NCBI GenBank assembly: GCA_964059195.1
Contig: CAXKWD010000008.1
Span: 47,038,502 to 47,102,501, forward strand
Direction of reading: 5' to 3'
From: Ectobius pallidus
Taxonomy: Eukaryota; Arthropoda; Insecta; Blattodea; Ectobiidae
Length of the DNA: 64,000 nt
In this document: one piece after another, positions 1 through 12,100 of the stretch
How positions within the stretch are numbered: position 1 is the first letter of the stretch
Layout: each line of letters starts with the position of its first letter
Position numbers and translations under genes: made by a program
Notes under the pieces: generated by a model
The model's input: only the letters and a program-made list of their open reading frames with translations
What the model was told of the DNA's origin: nothing
Database searches by the model: none

Positions 1-840
1 ATTACCTTCAGTGGATCTGTGTGTTACAATTCACAACGATTCAACCCGACCTCCAGGCCTTCCTCTGGTGACTGCTTGTACTACACTGCCTGCTGAGAGG
101 TGTAAATTCTCTTTATGTCCTTCCTTCCTCCATGAGTCTACAGCCTTTGGTGGGCCTTGGTCTCCCTCACAATCCTGCTCCATTTGTCTCTTCTGTGCTA
201 TTCTCTTCCAGACTCTTATTCCCATTCTGTACAGATCTTGCTCCACATCCTGCAGTCATCTTTTCCTGGGTCTTCCCTTCCTTCTAACTCCTATTATATC
301 ATTATGCAAGAGGTATTTTGGTGTTCTGTCTTTCTCCATTCTCTCAACATGACCCAACCAGCTGATTCTTATTGATTTCATAAATTTTACTAAATCTTGC
401 CCTTTCAATATTTGGTTTATTTCAGCATTTGTCCTTATTTTCCAGGAACCATGTTCGCATATAGGGCCATATATACGACTAATAATCTTTCTTTCAAATA
501 TTCTCAAAGTATTTTCATCCTCTATATTTAATATTCATGTTTCTGCTGCATATGAAACAATGGGTCTTATCAAAGTTTTGTATATTTTCAGTTTTTAGGG
601 TTTAGTTAATAACCTTGACTTCAGTAAATGGAGGTTTGCAAAATATGCCCTATTTGCTAGCATGATGTGGTTATTAATTTTTTTGATATTGATCCCTTAT
701 TATTAATCTGTACACCTAGGTATATAAACTTTTGAACTTTTTTCAAACTCATAGTTTCCAATTTTTATATGTTGTCCTGGGTTTCCAATACAGTTAGTAT
801 AGTGTACTTCGGTCTTCATATACTTAGTTTTATCTACATT
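1..840 (-). pseudogene. 3' end of a non-LTR retrotransposon (LINE), decayed
   Basis: Read on the minus strand, this stretch carries the C-terminal part of an endonuclease/reverse-transcriptase LINE polyprotein, broken by several stops. The clearest segment (256-507) shows ISRIYGP, ISWLGHVERM and the basic GRPRKR, a block found at the C-terminus of many insect LINE polyproteins. Positions 690-840 give the region after the RT fingers/palm (KYMKTEVHYTN-like, then VYIPRCTDN), and the element runs off the left edge of the window. It lies in the DOCK gene region in reverse orientation. Clade assignment is not possible from this much; it is certainly not an active copy. Confidence 0.7.
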
Positions 841-1091
841 AAAGGAAGGGTAAACTAAAAAAATACAATTTTTTTAAATTTTAATCTCATCGCACGGAGC
901 TTTAAATTACGAAACGAATGGTGATCTCGTGATCTTTAGGCGCCTAATATTATGCTTTGTACGGGTAAAGTAAAAAGCTTCTGTGATGTTACGTGAGACA
1001 ATTCATTGACAGGACAACAGCTGCTGTAATGCTCGCGCGTGCTGTTTCTACATACACCACAAAGTCTCATTTGTATTAGTTGTTGATCGAG

Positions 1092-1300
1092 ATGTCTGCA
1101 ATTTTACCTTATAAGGACAAACCTCGGTATTCACAAATTAATTTCACACGAAAAAAATGACAAGGAATTATTGAAAGAATTGCAAGGAAGAAAAGACAAT
1201 ACGGAATGGTGTAAGTGTGGGCTGTGTGTACAAATGAAAACGGCCCACGAAAGTGTGTGTTGTTGGGACTGTGAAGGAAATTGTGAACAGAAGGGGGTTG
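1092..1300 (+). pseudogene. Fragment resembling the P2X7 C-terminal (Cys-rich) domain, frameshifted
   Basis: An ATG at 1092 opens a short frame (MSAILPYKDKPRYSQ) that stops after about 22 codons. A second frame from 1160 to 1300 reads WCKCGLCVQM then ESVCCWDCEGNC. The spacing of the cysteines (WCxCGxC...M...E..CC) resembles the zinc-binding domain at the intracellular end of the P2X7 receptor, which also occurs alone in many invertebrate and transposon-associated proteins. Continuity across the two frames needs a frameshift. The context is repeat DNA, so a retrocopy or mobile-element passenger is more likely than a host gene. Homology is a pattern match by eye. Confidence 0.3.
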
Positions 1301-1440
1301 TAGGCAATGGCGTAACTGGATCACTTAGGGCCCGGGGCGGATTTATTTTTGAGGCCCCCTCCCCCAACACAACTATTTTTCACATTTTTTCTGCGCTAGC
1401 TTTTTTTTTTTTTTGTCTTTCTGATAGTCTCCATGGACTA

Positions 1441-2245
1441 ATCTGTATGGAAAAAGAAACATCATCCTGAATTTGGCATACACCGTAAAGGAACAAGTGT
1501 TGATAATTACATCAAACAGGATGGCTTTAATCCTAGAGCACATAAACATGCTATATTAAATAGCTTAGCCCATAGATTGGTTAACATCCCCTTAAGCAAA
1601 CAGGAGTTTGAAATTGAGTACCAACAAATAGTTAACACTGCAGTGAAGAATGATTTTGAGAAACAATTAGTAGATAAGAAAATAGATAGATTCAAGAAAC
1701 AGAAGGACATTAGAGCAATCACTACACTAGAGCCTATAAAAGAAAAAACTGGTTTTAAAAAGATGATGTTTCACCCTTGGGCAAATAAAAAATTCAGTAA
1801 AATCTTCAAAGAACACAAGATAAAACTAGCTTCACAGAATAAGTACAAACTTAAAACATTATTAAGATCGGAAGTAAAAGATAAAATCCCACCAGGACAA
1901 AAATCAGGCATTTATAAGATAAAGTGTAATGATTGTGAAAATGTATATATAGGCAAAACTAAAAGAAACATTAATACTAGGTGGAAAGAACATTACCGAA
2001 ATATCAGACAAGGGGAAATCGAAAAGTCCGCTGTAGCTTCGCATGTTTGGAATTTTGAAAACCATATGGTCAATAAACCGGAATTACTGAAAAACCTATA
2101 TCATCCAACCGAATTAACTGTATGGGAAAAAATTTTCATACAGAAACATAGGAATAACCTCCAAAATTTCGACATACCAGGGGAGAATGAGTTGGGTCTG
2201 ATTGGAAAATTCGTGAAACCTCAGCAGCGTCATCAGGTGGTATAG
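1441..2245 (+). pseudogene. 5'-truncated Penelope-like element: RT tail plus GIY-YIG endonuclease
   Basis: An open frame without a start codon runs from about 1441 to the stop at 2243-2245. The first 60 codons (GIHRKGTSVDNYI, then HAILNSLAHRL) match the end of the reverse-transcriptase thumb region of Penelope-like elements. The C-terminal third carries a GIY-YIG endonuclease: GIYKIKC, then VYIGKTKRNINTRWKEH, with the conserved Arg and a downstream Glu (ELTVWEKIFI). In this class of elements the nuclease nicks the target for priming. RT catalytic motifs are missing because the copy is 5' truncated. It differs strongly in sequence from the Penelope-like element at 4076-7504, so two lineages are present. 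Confidence 0.8.
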
Positions 2246-2414
2246 GATGGAAGTTCGGCAGTGGGCGGAGTCTGACGATGGGAGGAAGGTCCTCTTGAAA
2301 GCCGGTTAACTAGTAAGTTAGTTATTTTAATGAAGTAGCGAGTGTTTTTGTGATAATGTGTTTTATATTATTACACTTCATTGTGTTTCCCAATTCTAAG
2401 TGAATTAAATTCTT

Positions 2415-2807
2415 AGCCGCACGGAACCTAAAGTTTACAAGGCACTATGATATGAACACTCAAACACAAAAAACACTGATCATCAGATATCACCCTATCC
2501 ATCCAAATTACCCCCTTTGATGGTATTTTTATTTTAACTTTTTGACTAATAAGATCCAGGTTAATTACAAGTACAAACAGTTTTAATCAAGATTTGCCGC
2601 CCAACAATGAATATTCTGTGACAGTGTTAAAGGCGTGTTCATAAGCCAAAGGGTACATATTTAAAAACAATATCACAAAGCCGCACGGAACCTTAAGTTT
2701 ACAAGGCACTATGCTATGAACACTCAAACACAAAAACACTTATCATCAGATATCACCCTATCCATCCAAATTACCCCCTTTGACTAATAAGATCCAGGTT
2801 AATTGCA
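2415..2807 (+). repeat. Direct duplication of a ~130-150 bp unit
   Basis: The segment at about 2415-2567 (from GCCGCACGGAACC through GATCCAGGTTAATT) is repeated at about 2681-2806 with few substitutions. Copy 1 has an extra ~25 bp (TGGTATTTTTATTTTAAC) near its end. About 115 bp separates the copies. It lies just 3' of the Penelope-like fragment, so it could be its 3' UTR in partial tandem copies, a common state for that class. That link is inference. Confidence 0.75.
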
Positions 2808-2926
2808 AACCCTGTATGAAAATGTTAAAAAATAAACTCAGAGAGACTAGAACAAATGCCACTTATTTTGTGAAGATCTTGTGTGTATCAGGGGACTTGT
2901 AACTTGTATGTATCAATTTCCCACAG

Positions 2927-3117
2927 TCGATTTGCTGTCCTTACTCCAGTGGAAAGAGCATCCAGAAATGATCCAGGAGGCTTTAAGTAGAGTTTTACGA
3001 CTCAATGGAGAAGAACTTGTGAAGTTCCTCCAAGATGTTTTGGATGCTTTATTCTCCATGTTTTCTACTGAAGATGGCAACTCAACAACTCACTCAGGAC
3101 TAGTCTTCCATGCATTA
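2927..3117 (+). CDS. DOCK exon 1 of window
   Basis: The acceptor is TTCCCACAG before 2927 and the donor is GTAAGC at 3118. The exon enters with two bases of a split codon and leaves on a codon boundary after HAL. It encodes [14 protein letters not shown] and [16 protein letters not shown], the DOCK segment that in vertebrate DOCK1 reads VDGGEVVKFLQDTLDALF. The apparent start upstream of 2927 is intron sequence, not translation. Confidence 0.88.
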
Positions 3118-6100
3118 GTAAGCTAAAGTTATGTTTTCTTTTATTCATAAATTTAGTTCTTCAATTTTATAAAAGGAGGAAACATATTTCCCCCTGACCT
3201 TTTATCCTACAAAAGCTTTTAGAAATAGAGGATTGGCAAATTGTTGTGGTTAACAGGCATTCGTCTTCTATGTTTCAAAGTATGATCTTTACTACACAGG
3301 CATCTTAGATACAGTGTTGTGTTATAGAGAGGAAAATGGAATAGTGAATTCCTGGTAAGGACCGCCAATGCTGTACACTACTGTGAGACACCGACATGAT
3401 TGAAGAATTCCAAAGGAAGAGATCTGGTCTGTACACAACAGGACTCTTCCTTCTTCATGTCAGTTCAGCAGAACTGCTCAACCTTATTTACCAAATTTAT
3501 TAGAAAGCACCTGGACCACTTTCCCGATAGTCCCAGCCTGGTGCTTGTGGCAACTTTCAGTTTTTCCCAACTTTGAGTAATACCTACCTATAAGGGCAAC
3601 ATTTGAATGAAGAAGTTGATGCAGTTGAGTGGACATTTCTTTGTGTACAGCTTAAAGAGTTACAGGAATACTGTCCCTAACCGGACACATAATTTTCTGC
3701 CTCTTTAATGAAGTTTCCTGACTAGGGAAATTAAATTTTCCAATTATCCCTCTTACTGATATTAATTATTAATCAACTAATAAAGTGATTCAATTTGTTT
3801 GAAAAATATTTTATTGTGGGTACTGTATTTTTACTATGAAAAAAAAGTTGTGGATTTTATATGTGTGTACTGTGTAACTAACATGTTAGTTCAGTTTTTA
3901 AAACATAATGTTGTTATATAAAGGCTGTTCTTCTCTAGGCAATTATTTTCATATTTCAGGTTAGTATATTCAGTCTCCTGGAAGACAGCAAATTTGAACA
4001 CTTCAAGCCTGTGATGGATGCATATATTAAAGGACACTTTGCAGCAGCGCTTGTATATAAGTATGTATCAGCATGTAAGATTTGAGATTTTCCTGGCGAA
4101 GAGTATGAATAAATTTTTCCCGGGTAGACAGCCAGGTTTGAAGATCAAGTGTCTCCGACGTTTCAGAGGCCCACGCTGCCTCCATCCTCAGGGATACTGA
4201 AGTGTCGAGTCTGTCATGCCGAGGTGGTATATATACAGATCGCGAGTTGCGAGGAGTCGACCAATCAGGTGCCAATTCATTTTTTCATTGTCTTTTTTTC
4301 GGCCAATCGGCTTCTACTGTCTTTTAGTTGTTTGAGACAGTGATTCCAGGCAGGGTTGATGCTGAGGCCTCCGTCTCTATTGAAATTGTTAGCCTCAAGC
4401 TTAATTTCGATCGCTTCCTTGATTAATCTGTCCCAGAACCTTGAAGTCTTCGCAAGGATTGTAGTGTTTGCGAAATCAATCCTGTGCCCGGTTCCCAAGT
4501 TGATGGTATGTTCTGCCACCGCAGATTTATCGGGATAGAAGAGTCTGATGCAGCAGGCATGCTCAGAACAGTGCTGGTCAATAGTCCGTGAAGTCTGCCC
4601 GATGTAAGCCCTGCCGCATTCACAGGGGATGCGGTACACACCTGGTGTTCTGAGGCCTAAGTTGTCTTTCACCTGTCTCAAGAGGCTTCTGGTCTTCATA
4701 GGTGGTTTGAAGACTGTTCTGATCTTCCATTTCCTCAAGATTCGGGCTAATCTCTGTGATAAGTTACCGAAATACGGCAGTACTGCAGTGCTTGTAGTGT
4801 CATCAGGGTCTCGTGTTGGAGGTGTTGCCTGACGTGCGGTCCTTTTCAGGGCCAATCGAATTTCCCTTTCATGGAATCCATTTTGTAAGAATGTCCTCGT
4901 CAGGTGGTTCAGTTCATCAGGCAGGTTTTCTTTGTCCAAAATGGAGATTGCTCTGTTGATGAGGGTGTTAAGTACTCCTCTACGTTGCGCTGGGTGGTGA
5001 TGACTATTGCCGTTGAGATAAAGGTCGGTGTGAGTCTTCTTTCTATACACCCTATGACCTAGTGTGCCATTGGTCTTACGTTGTATTAATATGTCAAGGA
5101 ATGGAAGACAGCCATCTTTTTCTATCTCCATCGTGAAAGTGATACTCTGGTGTATGTTGTTGAGGTGGTCGAGGAATTCTTGGAGCTTCTCCTGTCCTTG
5201 AGGCCAGATTACACGCGTGTCATCCATGTACCTGTAGAAGCAGGTGGGTTTATAGGGTGCTGTTTCAAGCACCTTCTGCTCAAAATGCTCCATGTATAGA
5301 TTAGCTATGGCTGGAGAGAGCGGAGATCCCATAGCTACCCCGTCGATCTGTTCGTAATATTTCCCGCCGTAGAGAAAGTATGTGGAAGTCAGGGTGTGTC
5401 GGAATAGCTGTATTATATCATGGCTGAAGTGTGGTTTAAGTAGTTCCAGTGAATCTTCTACAGGCACCCGTGTGAACAATGAGACTACGTCGAAGCTGAC
5501 CAGCAAGTCACCGTCATTGACTGTGATGTCTTGGAGAGTGTTGACAAACTCAGTTGAGTTCCTCACATGATGTATACATCACCCCACTAAAGGCTGCAGT
5601 AGCTTGGATAGATGTTTCGCGAGTCTGTATGTTGGAGCTCCTATTGCACTGACTATCGGTCGTAGAGGGACTCCTTCTTTGTAAATTTTCGGGAGTCCGT
5701 ACAGCCTAGGAGGTACTGAGCCATGTGGCATCGCCTGTTTTTTGATGTCCTCAGGCAGCGTAGATCTCTTAATCAGACCTGAAGTCTTCCGTTCGATAGT
5801 AAGTGTTGGATCTCGTTTGAGGAGCTTATATGCAGGATCGTGAAGGAGTTCACGTATTTTCGTATCGTATTCCGATGATCTCGACAGTACAGTGGCATTC
5901 CCTTTGTCTGCTGGCAACACTACAGTGTCACTGTCATTACGAAGGTCTCTCAGTGCTTCACGTTCTTCCCGTTTCATGTTGGACTTCGGTGGAATGGTCC
6001 TTTTAAGGGCCAGGCTGACTTCCTGTCGAATCTCGTCTGCGGTATCAAGGGGGAAAGCCTTAACTGCTTGCTCAATTCCGCTGATGATATCAATGGTGGG

Positions 6101-9100
6101 AATTACCCTAGGTGTAGGTGCGAAATTAAGACCCTTGGAAAGAGCAGAGACAGCAGCAGCATCTAGCTGTTTGTCAGTCAGGTTGACGATTGTGCGTCTC
6201 GTGTCCCCTTCTGCGTTAATGTCATGCTTTTTATGGAGGCAGTCGTAATTGTTTACTTGTCTCTCCGATGTTCTCCTGTGCATTAGATCTTCCTGTGCCT
6301 TAGTGAAAAGATCAATCCTTTCCCAGTCATGTGGTGACAGACGACAGCTTAGAAGTAGGTGAAGCTGAAGTAACTCCCTGGCATTCTTATCCAGTTCGTA
6401 CCTAGTGTAGTGTATCCGTTCTCGGGTCATTGCCAGGCTTGTCCGATGTAATATCTTCCTGGTAGCTGGAGTGCTCACAGGGTAGCGTAGTTTAGTAAAT
6501 CCAGGAGCGATATTATTCTCTCGACATCTCCGTAAGAAAGCCAAAGAGCTCAGTAATTTAGCCTTCTTCTTCCGCAGCTTCTCAAATTTACGTATACTGC
6601 GATGCATTTCCTCCCCGTAGAGGTGTGTAATGTAAGATTTGAGATTTTCCTGGCGAAGAGCAATCTCCATTTCGGACAAAGAAAACCTGCCTGATGAACT
6701 GAACCACCTGACGAGGACATTCTTACAAAATGGATTCCATGAAAGGGAAATTCGATTGGCCCTGAAAAGGACCGCACGTCAGGCAACACCTCCAACACGA
6801 GACCCTGATGACACTACAAGCACTGCAGTACTGCCGTATTTCGGTAACTTATCACAGAGATTAGCCCGAATCTTGAGGAAATGGAAGATCAGAACAGTCT
6901 TCAAACCACCTATGAAGACCAGAAGCCTCTTGAGACAGGTGAAAGACGACTAAGGCCTCAGAACACCAGGTGTGTACCGCATCCCCTGTGAATGCGGCAG
7001 GGCTTACATCGGGCAGACTTCACGGACTATTGACCAGCGCTGTTCTGAGCATGCCCGCTGCATCAGACTCTTCTATCCCGATAAATCTGCGGTGGCAGAA
7101 CATACCATCAACTTGGGATCCGGGCACAGGATTGATTTCGCAAACACTACAATCCTTGCGAAGACTTCAAGGTTCTGGGACAGATTAATCAAGGAAGCAA
7201 TCGAAATTAAGCTTGAGGCTAACAATTTCAATAGAGACGGAGGCCTCAGCATCAACCCTGCCTGGAATCACTGTCTCAAACAACTAAAAGACAGTAGAAG
7301 CCGATTGGCCAAAAAAAAGACAATGAAAAAATGAATTGGCACCTGATTGGTCGACTCCTCGCAACTCGCGATCTGTATATATACCACCTCGGCATGACAG
7401 ACTCGACACTTCAGTATCCCTGAGGATGGAGGCAGCGTGGGCCTCTGAAACGTCGGAGACACTTGATCTTCAAACCTGGCTGTCTACCCGGGAAAAATTT
7501 ATTCATGTATCAGCATGATTCACTAAAACAAAATATAGCGTTTATATTTATATAGCCTTACTAATAAAAGCTGCTTATATCTGCGTTGAACGGTTGTTTG
7601 GTTGTTCACCGTGTAAGTTCTGCATAAGCCGCATTACCAATAACGAGTGTGTAACTGCCGAGTTTACATCGGGTTTGTACGTCCAACGTCATCAAATACG
7701 TCACTCTATTTGTGACGTTACTAGCTCCTGGCTATGAAGGGACTGCTGAACGCCATCTATCGGTGCAGCGGCAAACAACGGTGGATCGTCTGCAGACTAA
7801 TTGTAGTTTCAGTATTTCATTATATTGTTTTCAGAAAGCTGTAATCATGGGTACAAGTATGGAAATATGTCCCGCAAACAAGGAACAATGTTTATAATTC
7901 CGCAAAAGTAGCCCAGAATGTTTCATAACAAGTTACCTTAAGAATGGATGCATAACCTCAAAATTCAATCTCAGACATCTACGAAGCGACCGGCTGTTAC
8001 GCAGATCGGCCATCTTGATTATTTACGTCAAGTTTAAACAAGGGGGCTAGGCTGTGTAAAGGTTGCACACATTCAGCATTATGCAACGATTATTAGTACT
8101 CTTTCTTTCCTCAGCTGTGTATATTCCTGGTATAAATGTTACAACTGGATTATTAGTAAGACTGATAGCGTTTATAGTTGTATGCAGAAACTTAATATAT
8201 TTCACACTATTGCATTGTACTTTGTACCCATAGACCAAAAGTTCCTCCTATCAAAATGTTTATCTGAGTCCACTCTACCATACCTCCAATTTTTTCAGTT
8301 GAATCTGGGACATTCTGTATATGAATTACAAAATGGAGTCAATATTAAAGTCTTTAAGTGTTGAAATCAAATATATTTCGACCAACTTGTGGTCATCCTC
8401 AGTGATAACACACTTGAAGACATGTAATAGATTTTTCTTCTGCTAGCCATAGCATGCACTAGGCCTTCTGTTGTTGTATACATGTGCTTACATTAGCATG
8501 ATTGCCGTTCTACTGAATGGCATCCGGTTTTTTTCACATTGTACATTGTTGCCCATTGTTGTCCATGTGCATGATGGTGACCCTCATTGTAGCGTAAACT
8601 CGTACAGTTTCTGCATCTTATCAGATGTAAATCACAGCAAAATCTTCCTCTGATTTTAAATGTTGAGCATTTACTCCTCCATCCCTCTAAGCGGGACACA
8701 CTGTATTTTAACAGCCTTTGATGATCTCAGCTACCATTTTATAAGTGTGAAATTTCTTGACCTGACTTGGCAATTTGAAGTTCATATAAATTATATAACA
8801 TGAGGTAAGTATAAGTGACATTAACAAATCAATAATTAAGACGTATAAGGATAGTGAGGTTGAGGTACTGCAACCTTCCATCACAGCTTTTAGGCTATAA
8901 AAGTATTGGTTGATCACCCCTAATTGTATGAAGATCAGATTAATTATGGAGTACCTCAAGGCTCCATATTGGGATCGATACTTTTCTTAATAATGGTCAA
9001 CAATTCACATTGAGTGAGTACTGTATGCTGATGACTCCACATTGTTGAATCAACATAGTTCATCAGAAGAGCTAAACGTAGGAGCAGCTTTGATCCTTGA

Positions 9101-12100
9101 TCAAGTAGACACTAGATTTAAAGCAAATGGTTTTTTGTTAAACAGAAGTAAAACACATTTAGTTTAAGAAATTATGAATCTGAATGTGATGAGTCATGCA
9201 AGAATTCTTTAATTGAATGGTTTTTCTTGAACACCTAGTAATCAATTGGAGCAAGTTCCAAAGATAATGAAGCTGAGGAAGGGAGACTGTGACTTGATTT
9301 GTGAATATTATTATTTGTTTACGTGTAAGAATCTACCTCTCCTTCCTCTTCTCAGTATTCTCTAGATCTTGCTCCAATTGAGAGCTAATTGTTTCCAAAA
9401 GCCTAAAGCTTGGTCAAAAGGCACAGGGTGACATTGGCCAAAGAGGTGAAGATTTAAATTAATTATGGAAACATAAGTGAGTGGATATTTTATACACAGA
9501 CCTCACCATATTTACAAAACTGATCTGAATAAGTTTCGAGAAATTTCTTCATAATTAACCTGTAAGACCATGCTAAACCTTACATGTCAGTGAATCACAT
9601 ACAAGTATCATTAATTGCCAGTGCAATCTGTGAAAAGCATTTTGTTTGTAGTTAAAAAAAATGTAAAATGGTGTATTTAATACTTAGCTAAATTCCATTT
9701 TTCCTGGATTTTGTCAAAAAGGGAGAAGTGCTAAAGTTTTGCATGGGAGTACTAGTCCAAGTTATTTTCTAGTAAAGACCCTTATTCTATGCCAAGACTA
9801 AGTCAATACATATGAATGAGGTGTCAATCTAATCATATTTGTGAATATATATTTGTCATCACTGTCTTGTTCTTTTTTTTTGTTCTTGTTCTTCTTAAAG
9901 GCCTAGATAAGACTCATGCTGTATGAAGGAAAATGGTGTGCACCAATCCCTGCCAATTCTTTGTGCAATGATGCTGCACAGAAAAAGAGCATGGATTTCC
10001 TGCTACTACTCCTGGGAGGTGCATGATTGCTCAACAATGATAATGTTACTTATTATTCATAACCTCATAACTCAACAACCACTTATCATAAAAACTGGAA
10101 ACATTTCTTCTTTCTCATGGTACACTTCACCTCTATAGTTTCTTGCTGCTCAATTGAAATTGCACAATTGCCTTGCTATCATTTGCTACTCGCAAAGGCA
10201 GGTCCCACTAAAGCCCCACTGAATTTTCTTTCATACAGTGTGAGTCGTATAGGGCTTGTTCTCTTCATATTTTATGTAGAATTAGCAGTGTAAATATCTT
10301 AAGTTTTCACAAATATGGTTTGAACATTTCTGGTTAGCATATGGACACAGCTTGAGTCTCCTTCTGCCACCTTATCTTTAGTCAATATAATCATTCACAC
10401 GCACAATTGTATTGCTAGAGACCCCTTACTGTGTCACCCCTTAGGTCTATGTGTGATATGCAATGTATAACAAGAAACACAAGTAGATTTGTTAGAATAA
10501 CGATGCAGTAACTCCGCCTTGGTATATAAAATATGCCTTGTCAGTCCTATTACATTTTATAACTTTTAAAACTTAATGCTTACCAATTCTTCTGTAAGTG
10601 ATGCTGGATCAGTAGAATGGACTTGTATAGCGGTAGAAACATCTTCAATTTGATGTAATATGTATATTCTTTACAGAGGGCTTCTAAGCAGCGTACAGCA
10701 CTGTGCAGACTGGGTTAGTTCGACTGATAAGCAGGAGCCAATACAGAAGTGCTTCCGCTCTCTTGAATATATATTCAAATTCATTATTCAGAGCCGTTTG
10801 TTATTTGCTCGAGCTACTGGAGGCCAATATGAAGATAATTTCAAGAAGGATTTGTACAGTGTATTCACAGCTCTGAATAAGATGCTGGCTACTTCCAGTG
10901 ATGTTATATTGCCAACACAGGTAATATTAAATAAAGTATTAGCACATAGTTATAAAGACAAATGTTAAGTAGTCATTTTTATACTTTTTTCTTCTTTACT
11001 TGCAATTCAACGTTCAGGATATAGTGTCAGAAACAATTGATTGTTAACATTTTCATATTTTTGAACAACTGTTTTGTTTTATTTCATACACCCATTTTAG
11101 TTGGTTGAACTCAGCAAAATGTTTTTCCTTATTAAAATTTTTCTTCTGGATGTCTGTCATATGTTTAAATTCACTAACAATATTTCAACCATCTTACCAT
11201 GCACTTTATCAAGCCTTCTGTGTCTGAGTGTTGTGTATGTATAGTAGATTCTAGGCAATACTTCACACATTTGTCTTCACATCCGGTTGGTTCAGACCAA
11301 AAAAAAATACAATAGAGTAATGCCCTACCCACTTATCTTACATCAGAATAAAATGTATTTTCCAAATCTTGGCTTTATCTGAGTTATCTTACATTTAAGT
11401 TTTAACCTATTTTTTAAAATAGGCAATACCGGTACCTATTATGATACATCTGTATCTGTATCTGGTACCCTATGATCCCCAGGTTGGGCGAAGGGGCCTC
11501 CAATGGAGGTTTCATTACCTATACTAATTTTGATATGCTTATTTTCCGAGAGAGGGTAGAGGGACAGGTGGTAAGCCCATTGCCTCGCAACCCCCCTCTG
11601 GAAACTAAGTATTTCTTGGACGTGAAAGGGCCGAGAAATTTTTCGTCCAGAGGCTCTAATTTAGGCTTGGAGTTCTTTTACGTGCTGTAAATCTATGACA
11701 CGGGACCCCCAGCTTAAAGTCCCTCCCGGAGGACTCCGTGCCCAGGATTTTTACGTCCTGAAAAATCCATCGACCGCGGCCGGGTTTGTTCCCACGCCCT
11801 GCGGATCTAGAGGCAGGCACGCTACCTCTAGACCACCGCGGCCGACTATTATGATACAAGGTTATCTAAATTAAATATTATCCTAAATAATTACTGAACA
11901 TAATCATTATTGTTTTATTATTACTCTATTTAAATGTAATACATACATGACATCAAATATATAGGATATACACACACACACACAATTTAAATTTAAAGCA
12001 AACTGCCCTGAGGAAATTACAGAATTTAAATACAGGTAAATTATTTACAGCCAGATTCATGGGTTGCCAGTAGTAATAATAATTATACAAATTATGAAAT

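Larger units (their letters stand above)
4063..7517 (-). mobile_element. Full-length-looking Penelope-like element with 13-bp target-site duplication
   Basis: The 13-bp direct repeat ATGTATCAGCATG is at 4063-4075 and 7505-7517, so the element proper is 4076-7504. Its coding strand is minus. It has the irregular layout usual for Penelope-like elements. An 849-bp segment of the 3' part (4104-4952) reappears inverted at 6657-7504, upstream of the ORF, and a 28-bp piece of the ORF start (TAAGATTTGAGATTTTCC, 4076-4103) recurs at the far 3' end as the trace of a partial tandem copy. The insertion is inside DOCK intron 2, right beside the splice donor. Confidence 0.9.

Noticed and set aside
6970..7334. 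Overlapping + strand frames in the right inverted arm
   Set aside because: They belong to the inverted copy of the Penelope-like 3' end and its shadow frames, not to a separate gene.
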